Origin: an uncultured Gammaproteobacteria bacterium
Lineage (GTDB): Bacteria; Pseudomonadota; Gammaproteobacteria; Arenicellales; JAANXG01
Assembly: GCA_947259705.1 (NCBI GenBank)
Contig: CAMYNL010000009.1
Span: forward strand, 66,197 to 130,196
Reading direction: 5' to 3'
DNA length: 64,000 bases
The notes beneath the pieces were generated by a model that saw only the letters and a program-made list of their open reading frames with translations, ran no database searches and had not been told where the DNA came from. Position 1 is the stretch's first letter. The number at the start of each line of letters is the position of its first letter. Positions 8,672-17,380 of the stretch are shown here, in pieces. The translations under genes were made by a program, and so were the position numbers.

Positions 8672-9423
8672 AGAGCCGGATCTACGAGGGTTGGGTGCGG
8701 CATCGCCGTGAAGCGCCGCGGCCGCACCAGTTTTCATACCGGCTGTATTTGCTTTATCTCGATCTGGGCGAACTCGATCACGTATTCGAAGGGCGCTGGT
8801 TGTGGTCGACTGCGGGGCCTGCTGTCGCTTGGTTCCGTCGCCAGGACCACTTCGGTCCGGCACAGCAGGATCTGGGCGAGGCGGTTCGCGATTTGGTGCG
8901 CCGAGAACTGGGGCGGCCGGTGGCGGGACCGATTCGGCTGCTGACCCATCTGCGGTACTTCGGGTACTGCATGAACCCGGTGAGTTTCTATTATTGCTGG
9001 GACCGAGACGACGAAACCGTGGAAGCGGTCGTGGCCGAGGTGAGCAACACACCCTGGGGAGAAACCCATTGCTACGTGATTGACATGATACAGAGCGGGC
9101 ACGCCAAGTTCCGCAAGTCCTTCCACGTTTCGCCGTTCATGGCGATGGACCAGGAGTATCGGTGGCGGCTGTCACGGCCTGGGGCAACCCTGTCGGTGTC
9201 GATGCAGAACGTCGAGTCCGGCCGGCGTCTTTTCAGCGCCTCAATGGCGCTGCGTGCGAGGGACATCAGCGGCGCCCAACTGGCGCGCGTACTGGTCCGC
9301 TATCCTCTGGTCACCGCCAAGGTCGTGGGCGCGATTTACTGGCAGGCACTGAGGCTCTGGATCAAGGGCACACCCTTTCACGATCACCCAAAACACCTCG
9401 ATATCCAGGATGCAAGACAATGA
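8668..9423 (+). CDS. DUF1365 family protein
   Basis: Conserved protein of unknown biochemical role that accompanies amine-oxidase-like and cyclopropane-synthase genes. The 251-residue frame starts at a GTG that overlaps the preceding stop (GTGA). It begins with the family pattern S-R-I-Y-E-G-W-V-R-H-R-R and H-Q-F-S-Y-R-L-Y. The central L-R-Y-F-G-Y-C-M-N-P-V-S-F-Y-Y and the E-V-S-N-T-P-W-G-E stretch are hallmark DUF1365 blocks. No membrane helix is obvious. Its 3' end overlaps the next ATG (ATGA). Translational coupling on both sides argues that it acts stoichiometrically with its neighbours in acyl-chain modification. Confidence 0.88.
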   Translation: MKSRIYEGWVRHRREAPRPHQFSYRLYLLYLDLGELDHVFEGRWLWSTAGPAVAWFRRQDHFGPAQQDLGEAVRDLVRRELGRPVAGPIRLLTHLRYFGYCMNPVSFYYCWDRDDETVEAVVAEVSNTPWGETHCYVIDMIQSGHAKFRKSFHVSPFMAMDQEYRWRLSRPGATLSVSMQNVESGRRLFSASMALRARDISGAQLARVLVRYPLVTAKVVGAIYWQALRLWIKGTPFHDHPKHLDIQDARQ

Positions 9424-10697
9424 GTACGACGTCGACAAGCGTTGAGTGGCAGCTGGCAAAGCAAAGACCGGGTGCCCTGTCCGGCCTTGCCCGGGGCCTG
9501 ATACTGAGGCGGCTGGGCAAGCCGCGGAGTGGACGGCTGACGATCGCGGACCCGTGGGGCACTATTTCGCTTGGCGATGGTGATACCGAACTGGAGGTGC
9601 ATGTCCACCACCCACGCTTCTACCTCGATCTTCTCTTCGGTGGCAGTCTGGGCGCTGCCAAGGCCTATATGGAAGGGCACTGGTCGGCCAGCGACCTGCC
9701 CGCAGTATTTCGCTTCTTTATTCACAACGCGGAGGAGGCGGACGGCCTCGATCACGGCCTTGCCAGGTTGAGCGCCAAGTCCGCGGCGCTACTGCATCGG
9801 TTGCGTGCCAATACCCAGACCGGCAGCCGCCACAACATCCGCGAACATTACGATCTTGGCAATGACCTGTTTGGCTTGTTTCTCGACGACACCATGACCT
9901 ACTCGGCCGGCGTGTTCGAGAGCGATGCCAGCGACCTGAGATCGGCCTCGACGGCCAAGCTGGACCGGATCTGTCGCAAGCTCGGCTTGTCACCGGCGGA
10001 CCACGTGGTCGAAATCGGTGGTGGATGGGGGAGTTTCGCTATCCACGCCGCCACGAATTACGGCTGTCGCGTAACCACCACCACCATTTCCGAACAGCAA
10101 TATCGGCTGGCGCGGGAGCGTATCGCCGCGGCAGGCGTTTCCGACCGGGTGGAACTGCTGCTGGAGGACTACCGAGACCTGGACGGAACTTACGACAAGC
10201 TCGTCTCCATCGAGATGATCGAGGCGGTGGGACATGAGTTCCTGCCACAATACTTCCAGCGCTGCGCGGAACTCCTGCACCCGCGCGGACAGATGTTGCT
10301 GCAGGCCATCACCATGCCCGACCACCGATACCGCCAGTATCTGAAGCAAAGCGATTTCATTCAGCGCTATATCTTTCCCGGCAGTTGCTGCCCCGCCGTG
10401 TCGGCCATAATGGGGGCCGTCAGCGAGGCCAGCGATTTGAAACCAGTACATCTCGAGGATATTGCCGCGCATTATGCCCGCACATTGCGTTTGTGGCGGC
10501 AACGCTTCCTCGCTGCCCAACAGCAGGTCCTGGATCTGGGGTATCCGGCCCGGTTCATCAGGCTGTGGGATTACTACCTGAGTTACTGTGAGGCAGGCTT
10601 TACCGAACGGTACCTCGGAGACATTCAGCTGGTATTGAACAAGCCCGGTTGCCGAAACAATCCAATGGTGCAGGCGCTACCCGCGGTACAGCTGTGA
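9420..10697 (+). CDS. cfa: Cyclopropane-fatty-acyl-phospholipid synthase family methyltransferase
   Basis: SAM-dependent enzyme that methylates or cyclopropanates the double bond of membrane acyl chains. It has 425 residues: an N-terminal region including the F-G-G-S-L-G-A-A-K-A-Y-M-E-G segment, then a SAM fold with V-E-I-G-G-G-W-G near residue 195. The family signatures H-Y-D-L-G-N-D-L-F, T-M-T-Y-S-A-G-V-F and S-I-E-M-I-E-A-V-G-H-E are present, and the C-terminal F-P-G-S region matches true CFA synthases. The ATG overlaps the DUF1365 stop. It is followed after 85 bp, with a hairpin in the gap, by a second and more divergent methyltransferase, so the two probably act on the same pool of lipids. 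Confidence 0.9.
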   Translation: MSTTSTSVEWQLAKQRPGALSGLARGLILRRLGKPRSGRLTIADPWGTISLGDGDTELEVHVHHPRFYLDLLFGGSLGAAKAYMEGHWSASDLPAVFRFFIHNAEEADGLDHGLARLSAKSAALLHRLRANTQTGSRHNIREHYDLGNDLFGLFLDDTMTYSAGVFESDASDLRSASTAKLDRICRKLGLSPADHVVEIGGGWGSFAIHAATNYGCRVTTTTISEQQYRLARERIAAAGVSDRVELLLEDYRDLDGTYDKLVSIEMIEAVGHEFLPQYFQRCAELLHPRGQMLLQAITMPDHRYRQYLKQSDFIQRYIFPGSCCPAVSAIMGAVSEASDLKPVHLEDIAAHYARTLRLWRQRFLAAQQQVLDLGYPARFIRLWDYYLSYCEAGFTERYLGDIQLVLNKPGCRNNPMVQALPAVQL

Positions 10698-10733
10698 ATG
10701 GCGACCGCTGCGGATCGTTCGTAGATTCCTTGC

Positions 10734-10750
10734 GATCGGAGTATCCGATC
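10734..10750 (+). repeat. Intercistronic inverted repeat (7-bp stem, 3-nt loop)
   Basis: GATCGGA-GTA-TCCGATC is a perfect 7-bp inverted repeat in the gap between the two methyltransferase genes, 32 bp before the second ATG. It is not followed by a T tract. It could be an mRNA-processing or stability element, or a dimeric protein-binding site; the sequence does not decide between them. Confidence 0.35.
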
Positions 10751-10782
10751 CTCACCCGTGCTTTTTGTAGAGGAGCCTAGTC

Positions 10783-11838
10783 ATGATGCATACACTGGCA
10801 AACGTGGCCTTGACCTGCACCGAGCGCGGGCTGCTGCCGGACCCTGTCGTACGCATGGGCATACGCAAGCTGGTCAGGCAGCGATTGGCCGAACTGCAAC
10901 TCCAAGAGCGCGAACGGGCCTCCGATGCCCTGCAGGAGTTCATCAGCGGCATGGACGGAGCCGAGATCGCGCCGATACCGCACATGGCCAACGAGCAGCA
11001 TTATGAAGTACCTGCGGAATTCTTCTCCCGTGTTCTCGGTGCACACCGAAAGTACAGCAGTTGCTACTGGCGCGACGGGGTGGATGACCTGGACCAGGCG
11101 GAAGCCGACGCACTGCGTGTCACCTGTGAACGCGCGCGGCTGCAGGATGGCCAGCATGTGCTGGAACTGGGACACGGCTGGGGTTCGTTGTCGCTTTGGA
11201 TGGCTCGCAACTATCCACAAAGCCGGATAACTGCCGTTTCCAATTCGGCCTCACAGAGAAGGTTCATCGAGCAGCACTGCGCCGAAACCGGCGTGATCAA
11301 CCTGCAGGTCATTACTGCGGACATGAACGGTTTCTCGATCGACAAACGGTTTGACCGGGTCGTGTCGGTCGAAATGTTCGAGCACATGCGGAACTATCGT
11401 GAAATATTCCGACGCGTATATTCCTGGCTACGCCCGGGCGGACAATTCTTTATGCACATTTTCTGCCACCGCACGCAACCCTATGAGTTTGTCGACCGAG
11501 GCGCAAGCGACTGGATGAGCCGCTATTTTTTCAGCGGAGGAATCATGCCCAGCCACGACTTGCCGCTGCACTTCCAGGATGATCTGCACCTGGTCGAGCG
11601 GCACCGTTGGAGCGGTACGCACTACGAGAAAACAGCGAACGCGTGGCTGGTCAACATGGACCTCAATCGCAACGCCATCATGCCGATCCTCGCGGAGACA
11701 TATGGACGAGAACAGGCGGACCGGTGGTGGATGCGCTGGCGTGTATTCTTCATGGCATGCGCCGAGCTGTTCGGCTACCGCGATGGTGAGGAATGGTGGG
11801 TCAGCCACTACCTGTTCGAGCGTCCCGCCGGAGATTAG
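10783..11838 (+). CDS. Second cyclopropane-synthase-like SAM-dependent methyltransferase
   Basis: SAM methyltransferase of 351 residues, shorter and divergent from the preceding CFA synthase. The SAM loop is H-V-L-E-L-G-H-G-W-G-S-L-S near residue 126, followed by S-V-E-M-F-E-H-M-R-N-Y, typical of the mycolic-acid/CFA synthase clan. The substrate-side C-terminus (for example M-P-S-H-D-L-P and W-W-V-S-H-Y-L-F) resembles proteins often labelled coclaurine-N-methyltransferase-like. The ATG has a clear AGAGGAG upstream. The operon context suggests methylation of an unsaturated acyl chain or of an intermediate made by the FAD protein; an alternative is a methyltransferase for a small amine. The general class is secure, the substrate is not. 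Confidence 0.82.
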   Translation: MMHTLANVALTCTERGLLPDPVVRMGIRKLVRQRLAELQLQERERASDALQEFISGMDGAEIAPIPHMANEQHYEVPAEFFSRVLGAHRKYSSCYWRDGVDDLDQAEADALRVTCERARLQDGQHVLELGHGWGSLSLWMARNYPQSRITAVSNSASQRRFIEQHCAETGVINLQVITADMNGFSIDKRFDRVVSVEMFEHMRNYREIFRRVYSWLRPGGQFFMHIFCHRTQPYEFVDRGASDWMSRYFFSGGIMPSHDLPLHFQDDLHLVERHRWSGTHYEKTANAWLVNMDLNRNAIMPILAETYGREQADRWWMRWRVFFMACAELFGYRDGEEWWVSHYLFERPAGD

Positions 11839-11839
11839 G

Positions 11840-12184
11840 GTGAGTTTGCGCGATACGGCGAGGACCATCCAGGCAGTGGCCCTGGTCGGTGTGGTCACCA
11901 TGACGGCGGCCCTGGCTTACGGGATCTGGGCTGGCGGGCTGATGGAAGACGGCGCCCTGATAGCCCGGCTTCCGTGGGGCCTGGTGACCCTCATCGACAT
12001 CTATGTCGGCATCCTCCTGTTTTCGTGCTGGGTCGTGTACCGCGAGCACAGGTTGCTGACCGCTGCGATCTGGGTCGTCGCCATCTTGTCGCTGGGGAAC
12101 CTAGTGACCTGCTGTTACGTATTGTTGGCGGCACGCCAATCAAACGGCGATATGAAGCGGTTCTGGATGGGTGAACGGGGATGA
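11840..12184 (+). CDS. Small four-helix membrane protein, probably DUF1475 family
   Basis: A 114-residue protein that starts at a GTG preceded by GGAGATTAGG and separated by only 1 bp from the methyltransferase stop, so it belongs to the operon. It is mostly hydrophobic, with about three or four membrane segments. The conserved-looking block W-G-L-V-T-L-I-D-I-Y-V-G is followed by W-V-V-Y-R-E-H, the pattern I associate with DUF1475. No catalytic motif is visible. It probably anchors or assists the lipid-modifying enzymes at the membrane; this is inferred from position only. Confidence 0.65.
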   Translation: MSLRDTARTIQAVALVGVVTMTAALAYGIWAGGLMEDGALIARLPWGLVTLIDIYVGILLFSCWVVYREHRLLTAAIWVVAILSLGNLVTCCYVLLAARQSNGDMKRFWMGERG

Positions 12185-12354
12185 GCATCGAGCGAGCGGT
12201 GTTGCGCCGCGTATCGATAAGTCTTCGCCGTATACTGGACTGAACCACAGTCGGTGAGCCTTGGGCGCGCGCCGCCGGGGATCCGCGGCCACTCGATGGA
12301 GGCCGGCATGGTGACGGCGCCTGGCAGAGTCGATGTGAGTTCCCGCTGCAGGCG

Positions 12355-13485
12355 TCAGCGTTGCCGCCGTGGTGACAGGCCCGGTGCCGCCTTATTCGAT
12401 TCCAGTGGGTCGGCGTCCAGGTCGTACATTTTGAATTCACTGGCCGTGGTCAGTGAATCGCAGCAGACGGCATACCCCAGCGGCCGGTGCGCAGGCAGCG
12501 GATTGGAGGGAACAAGAGGCACCCGCAGTGTCTCCTCGAAACAATAGTAGTGCATTCACCCTAGACCACCGAGCGCCATGCCCATCTCGTCATGGTTGCC
12601 GGTGCCAGCAATCAAGATCCAATCGCTTCATCCGTATCCACCATTGCGTTCAGCCGCTGATTGATCTGCGGGTTCGGCAGGTATTCAGCCACGGGTGGAA
12701 CCGTACTCAGTCGAGCACCTGGAGCTCTCCGCGCAGCGGGTCGTATCGATCGATGAGTTCCCGCAGCAGCTGATAAACCATGGGTTGGGAGGACCGCACT
12801 TGGGCATGACTGTCAGGTAAGCCAGTTGTAAGGTCCTGGAGATTCTTGAGCCGAAATCCCGCTGTCCAGTACTGGCGCGTAAACCAACACATCAGGGAGG
12901 TCGATCAGCGACACGAACACGCAGAAGGGCTCGTGGACGTCATCTTCGCGCAGGAACTGCAATGCGCTCAAGCCCGGATTGGGGCCGGCAAGGCGGTGCC
13001 ACGGCCGTCGAGATGGCGCCTGTCATGTCGCGCGCAGCCCGTCCCAGGATGGAAATGTCGGTCAGCGATTTATCCGCGTCCGCACGGTTCTGTTCCGCAT
13101 AACCGAAGCGTTCGCGAAGATAGTCGATATCCAGCTGCGTCCCACTGCCCGGTTTCAGGTCCGGCCGGGCCCCTGTTCAGCTGAGGCGCCACTTTTCTTT
13201 GTCAGGGTCTGCGGCGACCTGCCGGACCTGAACGTATTGGTAACGACATGTTCCGAAGGCAAGGCGCCGGTACGCGGACAGACCCGGCTCGCTGAGCACT
13301 GGCAGGTGTTGCTGAATGCGTGCTCGAAGCCGATGCCCGTTTCCATCAGCCGCTCCGTTAAGGTGATGTTCCTCGACGCCCAGTATTCCGGTCAATGGTG
13401 GGGCTCAGTATTCTGGTCGGACAGGACGACCAGGATAGTGGGCGGTTCGGGCACGTCCAGCGGCACATCAGTACTCGCGTGACAT
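12355..13485 (-). pseudogene. Decayed sulfatase gene (alkaline-phosphatase superfamily)
   Basis: No intact frame exists, but reading the minus strand with frame switches gives an ordered sulfatase. Near 13440 is I-L-V-V-L-S-D-Q-N; near 13330 is G-I-G-F-E-H-A-F-S-N-T-C followed by Q-C-S-A-S-R, the C-x-A/P-S-R formylglycine motif. Next come L-P-S-E-H-V-V-T-N-T near 13240 and P-F-C-V-F-V-S-L near 12930. Then follow a decayed metal-site region near 12610 (G-N-H-D-E-M-G-M-A), E-E-T-L-R-V-P-L-V near 12530, and a terminal M-Y-D-L-D-A-D-P-L-E. Several frameshifts and stops separate these blocks, so it is non-functional. It must once have hydrolysed a sulfate ester. Nothing else coding is seen here or in the 170 bp before it. 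Confidence 0.8.
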
Positions 13486-13505
13486 TGCGGTGACCCTATT
13501 ATAAT
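13479..13505 (+). promoter_or_regulatory. Probable sigma-70 promoter of ppk2
   Basis: GTGACA (13479-13484, five of six -35 positions) and a perfect TATAAT (13500-13505) are separated by 15 bp, slightly short. The ppk2 ATG follows 31 bp after the -10. Predicted from sequence only. Confidence 0.45.
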
Positions 13506-13535
13506 GTGCCAGGCATTCAATCCTGGATCGGAACC

Positions 13536-14363
13536 ATGGCGCAAAAGAAACCGGATTGCGAGCGATACCGGGTACCCGTCGGCGGGTCATTCCGCTTGTC
13601 CACCATTGACACCGACGACGATCAGGACCTGGACCGGGACGAGGCGAGAAAAAGACTGTCGCTGAACCACGAACAGATGCAGGAGTACCAGCAACGGCTT
13701 TACGCGGAGGGCAGGCAGTCGCTGCTACTGGTGTTACAGGCGATGGATACCGGCGGTAAGGACAGCACCATCAGAAAGGTCGCCGGCGTCCTTAACCCCC
13801 AGGGCTGTCATGTGACCGGTTTCAAGGCGCCCACCGATGAGGAACTTGCGCATGACTTTCTGTGGCGGGTTCACGATCATGTGCCGCGCCGGGGGCAGAT
13901 CGGCATATTCAACCGCTCTCACTACGAAGACGTCCTGGTTGTGCGGGTACACAAGCTGGTTACGCCTGACCTGATCGAGCGGCACTACGGGCACATCAAT
14001 GACTTCGAACGGCTCCTCGTCGACCATGGTGTACGCGTCGTCAAGATCATGCTGCACATCTCAAAGGAGTATCAGCTCAAACGCCTGCGGAGGAGGCTGG
14101 AGCGGCCCGACAAACACTGGAAATTCAACCCCGGTGACCTGGAGGAGCGGAAACGCTGGGACGAATACATGGAAAGCTTTGAAATAGCACTCAACCGCTG
14201 TTCCACAGACCATGCGCCCTGGTATGTGGTGCCGGCTGAGAAACGCTGGTTCCGGGACATGCTGGTCAGTGAAATACTGGTCAAGGCGCTGACGGATATG
14301 GATCCCCGCTACCCAAAGCCGGAGTTCGACCTGACGCGCTATACGCCGCAGTCGATCTCCTAG
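13536..14363 (+). CDS. ppk2: Polyphosphate kinase 2 family protein
   Basis: Transfers phosphate between polyphosphate and nucleotides, mainly making nucleoside di- or triphosphates. It has 275 residues and a single PPK2 domain. The Walker A-like loop A-M-D-T-G-G-K-D-S-T is near residue 72, the lid region F-N-R-S-H-Y-E-D-V-L-V-V-R-V near 130, and the Walker B-type sequence V-V-K-I-M-L-H-I-S-K near 170. The conserved W-K-F-N-P-G-D-L-E-E-R and A-P-W-Y-V-V-P-A-E-K-R-W blocks also match. It stands alone, with its own promoter candidate and a stem-loop after the stop. Single-domain length favours phosphorylation of ADP/GDP or NMPs; which of these is not decided here. Confidence 0.92.
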   Translation: MAQKKPDCERYRVPVGGSFRLSTIDTDDDQDLDRDEARKRLSLNHEQMQEYQQRLYAEGRQSLLLVLQAMDTGGKDSTIRKVAGVLNPQGCHVTGFKAPTDEELAHDFLWRVHDHVPRRGQIGIFNRSHYEDVLVVRVHKLVTPDLIERHYGHINDFERLLVDHGVRVVKIMLHISKEYQLKRLRRRLERPDKHWKFNPGDLEERKRWDEYMESFEIALNRCSTDHAPWYVVPAEKRWFRDMLVSEILVKALTDMDPRYPKPEFDLTRYTPQSIS

Positions 14364-14364
14364 C

Positions 14365-14401
14365 GTCTGTCGCGGGCCCGTGGTTACCCGCGGTAACAGA
14401 C
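14365..14401. terminator. Stem-loop between convergent ppk2 and gabD
   Basis: GTCTGTCGCGGG pairs with CCCGCG-GTA-ACAGAC, a 12-bp stem with a three-base bulge and a 10-nt loop, located directly after the ppk2 stop and before the gabD stop on the other strand. There is no clear T tract, so intrinsic termination is only probable; the convergent position supports a terminator role for one or both genes. Confidence 0.5.
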
Positions 14402-14466
14402 AGTACCGCGCAGGCCGGTGCGGGCCAGCATCAGGCCGCCATACCCGCGGGCACAGAGGTCAGCCT

Positions 14467-15921
14467 TCACCCGATGCCGCCAAGGCACAGATACTTTATT
14501 TCCAGGTACTCCTCGATCCCGTAACGGGAGCCCTCGCGGCCCAGGCCGGATTCCTTAACCCCGCCAAAAGGCGCCACCTCGTTAGATATTATGCCTTCAT
14601 TGATGCCCACGATGCCGAATTCCAGTTCTTCCGCCACTCGCCAGACGCGGCTGATGTCGCGGCTGTAGAAATATGCGGCCAGTCCGTAGCGGGTGCTGTT
14701 CGCGATTCGCACCGCCTCGTCCTCATCGCGGAACTGCAGGAGCGGTGCGACCGGTCCGAACGTCTCCTCCCGATTCAGCTGCATGGTGCTGCTCACGTTG
14801 GTGAGCACAGTGGGTTGGAAGAACGTGCCGCCAAGATCGTGACGGTTTCCCCCCACCATGACCGCCGCGCCGTGCGCGACTGCGTCCGCGATATGCGCTT
14901 CAACCTTCCGCACAGCGAATTCGTCGATCAACGGCCCCTGCTGCACCCCCCGATCCAGGCCATTTCCGACTGTCAGCTCGGCTACGGCGGCGGTTAATCG
15001 GGAGGCGAACTCGTCGTAAACCGGTTCCTGCACGAATATACGGTTGGCGCATACGCAGGTCTGTCCCATGTTCCGGTATTTCGACGCCATCACCCCCTGA
15101 ACCGCGGCGTCCAGGTCAGCATCATCGAAGACGATGAAGGGGGCATTGCCCCCCAGTTCCAGCGAGATCTTCTTTACCGTTTCGGCGCACTGCGCCATCA
15201 GTTTCTTACCGACCTCCGTGGATCCGGTGAAGCTGACTTTGCGCACCTTGGGATTGCCGGTCAATTCACCGCCGACAACCTCCGGCACGCCGGTGATAAC
15301 ATTGAAGACACCGGCGGGCAATTCCGCCCGGTGGGCCAGCTCAGCGAGTGCCAGCGCAGTCAGCGGAGTTTGTTCAGCGGGTTTTACCACTACCGGGCAG
15401 CCGGCAGCCAGCGCCGGGGCGCACTTGCGGGTGATCATCGCCGCCGGGAAGTTCCAGGGTGTGATTGCTGCGCACACTCCGACACCCTGTTTCAAGACCA
15501 CGATGCGCTTGTCCGGCTGGGGGTGCTGCATGACGTCACCGTAAATACGCTTGGCTTCCTCGGCAAACCATTCTACGAACGAGGCGGCGTAGATGACCTC
15601 ACCCCGGGCTTCGGGCAACGGTTTGCCCTGCTCCATAGTCATCAACAAGGCCAGGTCATCGGCATGGTCAACAATCAACGTAAACCAGTTACGCAACAGC
15701 GTGGCACGTTCCTTGCCGGTGTGGTTGCGCCATCCGTGCCAGGCGCGTTCGGCAAGTTCAATGGTCAGACGGGTGTCGGCGGCGTCGAAGGAAGGCACCG
15801 ACGTCAGCACCTCCCCGGTGGCGGGGTTTTTGACCGCGAAACTTTCGCCGCTTGCGGCCTTTCTCCACTCACCACCCACATAGCAACCGTTCCTCAACAG
15901 ATTTGAGTCGTTCAGCCGCAT
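14467..15921 (-). CDS. gabD: NAD(P)-dependent succinate-semialdehyde dehydrogenase
   Basis: Oxidises succinate semialdehyde to succinate in the cytoplasm. The protein has 484 residues, the usual GabD length. Family blocks are W-F-A-E-E-A-K-R-I-Y-G near residue 117, I-T-P-W-N-F-P near 153, the NAD-binding F-T-G-S-T-E-V-G near 230, catalytic Glu in L-E-L-G-G-N-A-P near 255 and catalytic Cys in G-Q-T-C-V-C-A-N-R near 290. The two Cys residues around that site are as in bacterial GabD. It is a single minus-strand gene, convergent with ppk2. A close alternative is a related glutarate-semialdehyde dehydrogenase; GabD fits best. Confidence 0.92.
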   Translation of the reverse strand: MRLNDSNLLRNGCYVGGEWRKAASGESFAVKNPATGEVLTSVPSFDAADTRLTIELAERAWHGWRNHTGKERATLLRNWFTLIVDHADDLALLMTMEQGKPLPEARGEVIYAASFVEWFAEEAKRIYGDVMQHPQPDKRIVVLKQGVGVCAAITPWNFPAAMITRKCAPALAAGCPVVVKPAEQTPLTALALAELAHRAELPAGVFNVITGVPEVVGGELTGNPKVRKVSFTGSTEVGKKLMAQCAETVKKISLELGGNAPFIVFDDADLDAAVQGVMASKYRNMGQTCVCANRIFVQEPVYDEFASRLTAAVAELTVGNGLDRGVQQGPLIDEFAVRKVEAHIADAVAHGAAVMVGGNRHDLGGTFFQPTVLTNVSSTMQLNREETFGPVAPLLQFRDEDEAVRIANSTRYGLAAYFYSRDISRVWRVAEELEFGIVGINEGIISNEVAPFGGVKESGLGREGSRYGIEEYLEIKYLCLGGIG

Positions 15922-16016
15922 GATATATTCCAGTCAACCTGTCGTTGAAGTACACTGACTCAACACTATAACGCAGATATCGCTCAACTGACCACGACTG
16001 AGCAACCGGGAAAACC

Positions 16017-16394
16017 ATGTCCACACGAAAGAAGTTGACAACAATCATTCTGGCATTGCATCTGTCCTCGGCAGGCGTGGTGACCAGCGTACAGGGTGCC
16101 GTGATCGGTGTTCAGGAAGTCCTGCAGTTCGAACAGCGTGCGCAGGTTTATGATGACCTCGATCGGTTGCTGGCCGATGAAACGGTCAGGCGGCAGCTCA
16201 TCGCACTGGGCGTTGATGCGGAGCATGCCAGGCAACGTGTACATGCCATGACCCCGGACGAGCTGGCCCGGCTTTCGCGCGGCCTGGACGAACTTCCCGC
16301 CGGCGCCGGGGCCCTTGAGGTAATCGGTGTGGTGTTCCTCGTGCTGCTTCTCCTCGAGCTGGTCGGTGTGATCGATATCTTCAAAAAGAGATGA
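16017..16394 (+). CDS. PA2779-family secreted/membrane protein
   Basis: Protein of 125 residues and unknown function. It has an N-terminal signal-like helix, a soluble middle with R-Q-L-I-A-L-G-V-D and M-T-P-D-E-L-A-R-L, the sequence L-P-A-G-A-G, and a C-terminal hydrophobic helix ending in a basic tail (F-K-K-R). This layout is that of PA2779-type proteins, which occur next to PA2778-type cysteine peptidases, as here. The neighbouring gene overlaps its stop by 4 bp, so the pair is translationally coupled. The start is ATG at 16017 with no obvious alternative. A role as membrane partner or substrate of the peptidase is inferred. Confidence 0.8.
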   Translation: MSTRKKLTTIILALHLSSAGVVTSVQGAVIGVQEVLQFEQRAQVYDDLDRLLADETVRRQLIALGVDAEHARQRVHAMTPDELARLSRGLDELPAGAGALEVIGVVFLVLLLLELVGVIDIFKKR

Positions 16395-17380
16395 TCGACC
16401 GCCGCGCTTGCGTGGCCGGTCTGGGCATTTTGCTTACCGCGGTAGTCCTGCCCGGCTGCGTCAGCCGGGGGCCGCTTCTCAGCACGGCCGGAACAGCATT
16501 ACCGCCGCGCACGGAACTCACCGACACCGAGTTTTTCCCGCAGCAGGAATACCATTGCGGGCCGGCTGCGTTGGCCACCGTACTTCGGCATGCACAGCTG
16601 CAGGTGTCGCCGGATGAGCTTGTCGACCTGGTGTACATACCCGGCCGCAAGGGAGCGTTGCAGGCGGAAATGCTGGCGGCCGCCCGGCGCCACCACCGCA
16701 TCGCCTACGAATTACCGCCGGATGTGGATTCCCTGCTGGAGGAACTGTCCGTCGGACGGCCGGTGGTGGTGTTGCAGAATCTCGGACTTAAGAAGATCCC
16801 GGCCTGGCACTATGCCGTGCTGGTGGGTTACGACACGGACGATGACTCGGTGGTCCTGCGTTCCGGGAACGCCAGGCGTTTACGGATGCCGGCCCGGCGG
16901 TTTCTTGCCACCTGGGAGCGGTCCGGACGGTGGGCGTTCGTGGTGCTGCGGGCGAACGACGTTCCCGCCGCGCTCGACCGCCGACGGTGGTTGGAGGCTA
17001 TCGCCGCGCTGGAACAAACTGCGCCGCCCCGGGACCTGGAACTTGCCTATTCCGCCTACCTGGCTCGGTTTCCCAACGACGACAAGGGCACCCTCGGCCT
17101 CGCCAACGCCCGTCTGGCACTTGGGAAGGCGGGTGAGGCGGAGAAACTCTACCGCGAGCTTCTGATGCGACAACCGCAACACGTCCCCGCGCGCAACAAC
17201 CTGGCCTGGAGCCTGTCCGCACAGAACTGTATTGACGAAGCCCTGGGGCAGGTGGACGCCGCGATCCTGGATGTGGACGAGAACGACACGTTCTATCGGC
17301 AGGCGCTGGCGGATACCCGCCTGCGGATCAGCGGCATGGATCGTCATTCCGGCCGGGGGTGTGCCCGACCCACTGACTAG
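16391..17380 (+). CDS. PA2778-family C39-like cysteine peptidase with TPR repeats, lipoprotein
   Basis: Predicted periplasmic or membrane-anchored lipoprotein of 329 residues. The N-terminus has a signal peptide with a lipobox-like V-V-L-P-G-C at about residues 18-23. A peptidase C39-like papain fold follows, with catalytic Cys56 in Y-H-C-G-P-A-A-L-A and catalytic His in A-W-H-Y-A-V-L-V-G near residue 141. The C-terminal third, from about residue 210, carries TPR-like helices (for example A-E-K-L-Y-R-E-L-L-M). Its substrate is unknown. It overlaps the PA2779-type gene at its start and converges, with a 4-bp overlap, on the kinase-like gene at its end. Confidence 0.85.
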   Translation: MIDRRACVAGLGILLTAVVLPGCVSRGPLLSTAGTALPPRTELTDTEFFPQQEYHCGPAALATVLRHAQLQVSPDELVDLVYIPGRKGALQAEMLAAARRHHRIAYELPPDVDSLLEELSVGRPVVVLQNLGLKKIPAWHYAVLVGYDTDDDSVVLRSGNARRLRMPARRFLATWERSGRWAFVVLRANDVPAALDRRRWLEAIAALEQTAPPRDLELAYSAYLARFPNDDKGTLGLANARLALGKAGEAEKLYRELLMRQPQHVPARNNLAWSLSAQNCIDEALGQVDAAILDVDENDTFYRQALADTRLRISGMDRHSGRGCARPTD

